A stretch of 64,000 bases of DNA from Dichotomocladium elegans (lineage: Eukaryota > Mucoromycota > Mucoromycetes > Mucorales > Lichtheimiaceae), in contig JAIXMN010000002.1 in NCBI GenBank assembly GCA_025716815.1, positions 2,294,001-2,358,000 of the forward strand. Direction: 5' to 3'. The translations under genes were made by a program, and so were the position numbers. The notes under the pieces were generated by a model. That model was not told the DNA's origin. It saw only the letters and a list, made by a program, of their open reading frames with translations, and made no database searches. This document shows, piece by piece, positions 61,743 to 64,000 of the stretch (position 1 is the first letter of the stretch; every line of letters starts with the position of its first letter).

Positions 61743-64000
61743 TGTTTCCAGTTATGAGATCAAGTTGGAGCAAAGGCAACAGGATAAGAAGACTGCGAAA
61801 CGGGGTGGGAAGCTTATTCAAATTTATATACGAGATACTATGGAAAAAAAAAAAAGGTCGAGATCAGAAAATCTTTGTGGGACAAAATTTAATCCGGATT
61901 TGGCAGGTTGAGAGTGTGTGTCTGAGCATATGACATTGGCGCTACGCACACTCTCCAACCGTGGTGCCAATGATTTACAATATAACCTGTATAGAAAAAG
62001 GTCATGTGGGGTCGCGATACTATCTGTAACTGGGTCAGGGAATTTGCAAACTCCGCATGTTTTATTGGAGCCACTCCCACCCCAGCGTTAACAATGGGTA
62101 TCTGCAGACTAGTCAACGGTGAAATGAGTCTAGCGTCTTTTAGTTTCTTTTATGAGAAGTAAATAGTACGGCTGAAGAGATGTTTCGAGATGAGAGGGAA
62201 AAAAGCTCATAGAGTTACTCGTACAACGTGGTGCTGTCGAGAAAAAAAAAAAAAACAGAAGATCCTACACAACTTCTTTCAGGATCACAACTCTGCCCGG
62301 GTACAGAACAGCTTCCACCTTCGATAAGGCTACACGAATCAAGACTCAATGCATAACTATATCATACACCTCTGCTTCAGACGCCTTTTTATCATTCTCT
62401 CTTGGCAATGAAATCAAAAACAATCTAACCCACGCGATCAGTGGCGAGACAAAATCGGGAATAAGTTCCCAAAGTGGCGAAGTTTTGAAGCCTAAAGGGC
62501 AGCATTATTCCTTGTCTTCTATTCTGCCAAAGCTAGAAATGGTAATCCACGCATCGAGAAAGGAACTCAACTCCGCGCGCTCGCTGGCTCGCTCTCGCAA
62601 AATGACTCGGATGACCCTGTTCCCTCCCCCCCCCACCAATCCTCAGACAGTCCCTCTCTTTGTACTACCCAAGTGTTCCTTCTCTGATCCCGTCGGCCTC
62701 TGAAGAACTGTCTCGGCAACTGCTTCACAATTGCACGTGTTATCAGCCTACCAGGGTATGATCAGATCATAAAATAGCTATTCGAAAATGACAGGTAAGA
62801 GAAAGTAAGTCTATTGTTATTCCTCGCGCAAAAAAAAAGCATGATCTCTATCAACACCAGACCTGATCAAGGTGTGCTGACCAGCTATATCCTTATTATC
62901 AGACAGACCATTTTGATAACGTAGCGTGAGAATTATCGCGGGAATGTACTTTACGACTTATCAGGGCCGACCTCCTTGCCGAAACAAAAAGGGTTCAGGC
63001 CTGTGATCTGATCCTCCCCCGAAGCACTTTTTTTTTTGCGCGAAAACTTTATCCAGGGTGATATTACTTTGGCGGGATAATCCGGACGGTCGTCAAACGT
63101 TCAACCTTGAATCATCTCAAGGAGTATCTCCGTGTGTAGCCATGGACACACATATCCATCCCCCATCAAGTAAAGAAGTAAAAAAAAAACACGATCGGTT
63201 GTGAGCACCTGACTCAATTCACTTATGGATAGCTTCGCGAAGTCGCGGGTGCGCGCACAAATGGGAAAATGTATGAAAACGGACAAGTTCCACAAAGCTG
63301 GCGAAAATGGGGGTTTTTTTTGTCGAATAGCACGGTTTAATTTGATCCAAAGGAAAAAAAAAAGGGAGCAATAGCTTTTTTAATATATTTCAGATGCGGA
63401 TGAACACAGCATGATAATCCTCGGCTATCGATGATGTACATAGCAAAGCTTGATGCGCTTGTTCATTCGTTATTGCTCGTTATACTTAGTTTCCAACGAT
63501 ATGCGCCTGCTTCCTTACGCCAGTTATAGGGGCCATCACTGAATCCAGAGCGCTGGTCCGCCCACTGCGCGCGTGCGGTCTTTTTAACATCAGAATGATG
63601 CCTCTGTTTCTTTTTTTCTCGCGAGTCTTTCCTCGAGTATTACACGATTTGTGCCCCTTGTCCGACAAGCGTGCGAATGTTGCTTATTTAGGACGCTGGA
63701 TGAATGTGATACTAGTTATCCAACCCAACATTAAGAGTCATCCTATGGGGAGGAGATCATCCATAGCAAACTATCAACCCGGGCCAGGTTCTTGCTTCGA
63801 TTTATGGTACGGCCGGTGACGTTTTTCTATTTGCGGAACACCTGCGCCTTGTGCTTAGGCACTGAACAACAGGCCTCGGCCCATCCACTGTTCCTCCACC
63901 TCCCGTCCCAAACCCCCGGGGGGGGCTCCCTCATTCTCGTGCTGTAATACGTGGCTCCGGATGATGCTATTGCTTATTCATTGTGTCTTTTCGATCTTTT
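61743..64000. other. Upstream region of PTR2, no gene seen
   Basis: About 2.26 kb. Contains the PTR2 core promoter (TATA-like box at 61822-61831). The rest is AT-rich with homopolymers; open frames up to 74 codons show no family. GATA-type sites occur but not beyond chance. Confidence 0.45.
61822..61831 (-). promoter_or_regulatory. TATA-like box of PTR2
   Basis: TATATAAATT on the minus strand, about 80 nt upstream of the ATG at 61742. Confidence 0.5.

Noticed and set aside
61743..63500. GATA-type sites upstream of the peptide transporter (nitrogen control)
   Set aside because: About five WGATAR matches in 1.7 kb on both strands is close to the three or so expected by chance, so no regulatory claim is made.

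Overview
This window looks like nuclear DNA of a filamentous fungus. The genes are close together and rich in short introns (about 50-100 nt, several per gene). The protein set is fungal: an alternative external NADH dehydrogenase with an EF-hand, a Mim2-like outer-membrane protein, an RCR-like PY-motif protein, PRP11/SF3A2 without the long animal tail, and a receiver-domain cAMP phosphodiesterase. Decayed Fanzor-like DNA at the left edge, the gene style and the base composition suggest an early-diverging lineage, most likely Mucoromycota/Mucorales. That placement is inference.

Layout. 0-1 kb: tail of a broken Fanzor (eukaryotic TnpB-like) gene. 1.3-8.1 kb: REV3 (DNA polymerase zeta), convergent with the tiny ATP synthase epsilon gene. 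8.1-11.2 kb: gene-poor, with relic-like pieces. 11.2-19.9 kb: membrane-anchored GNAT acetyltransferase, METTL21-like methyltransferase, external NADH dehydrogenase, Cyp40, DsbA-like protein and Mim2. 21.6-28.6 kb: cAMP phosphodiesterase, V-ATPase subunit H and a Q/E-rich orphan. 28.6-32.1 kb: gene-poor. 32.1-48.0 kb: a dense block with TIMELESS/Swi1, a Cys-rich orphan, APC5, RRP12, a C2H2 factor resembling Iec1 of INO80, an RCR-like protein and a MED28-like protein. 48.0-52.2 kb: gene-poor. 52.2-61.7 kb: disordered orphan, PKA catalytic subunit, NmrA-like protein, SF3A2 and a POT-family peptide transporter. 61.7-64 kb: no gene seen.

How the genes relate. Most are housekeeping genes in alternating orientation, with short convergent 3' ends (80-530 nt) and divergent promoters of about 0.2-1.3 kb. 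There is no operon-like pathway cluster. Two cAMP-pathway parts (phosphodiesterase and PKA catalytic subunit) and several genome-maintenance genes (REV3, TIMELESS, APC5, the possible INO80 subunit) are present.

The most unusual signal is splicing. By hand I find about 15 introns that begin with GC rather than GT, nearly always GCAAGT, out of roughly 110 introns. At least 11 are forced by reading frame or protein conservation, and five lie in the V-ATPase subunit H gene alone. That is far above the roughly 1 percent usual for eukaryotes. The second is the Fanzor relic directly upstream of REV3. No intact, clearly undescribed multi-gene system was seen.
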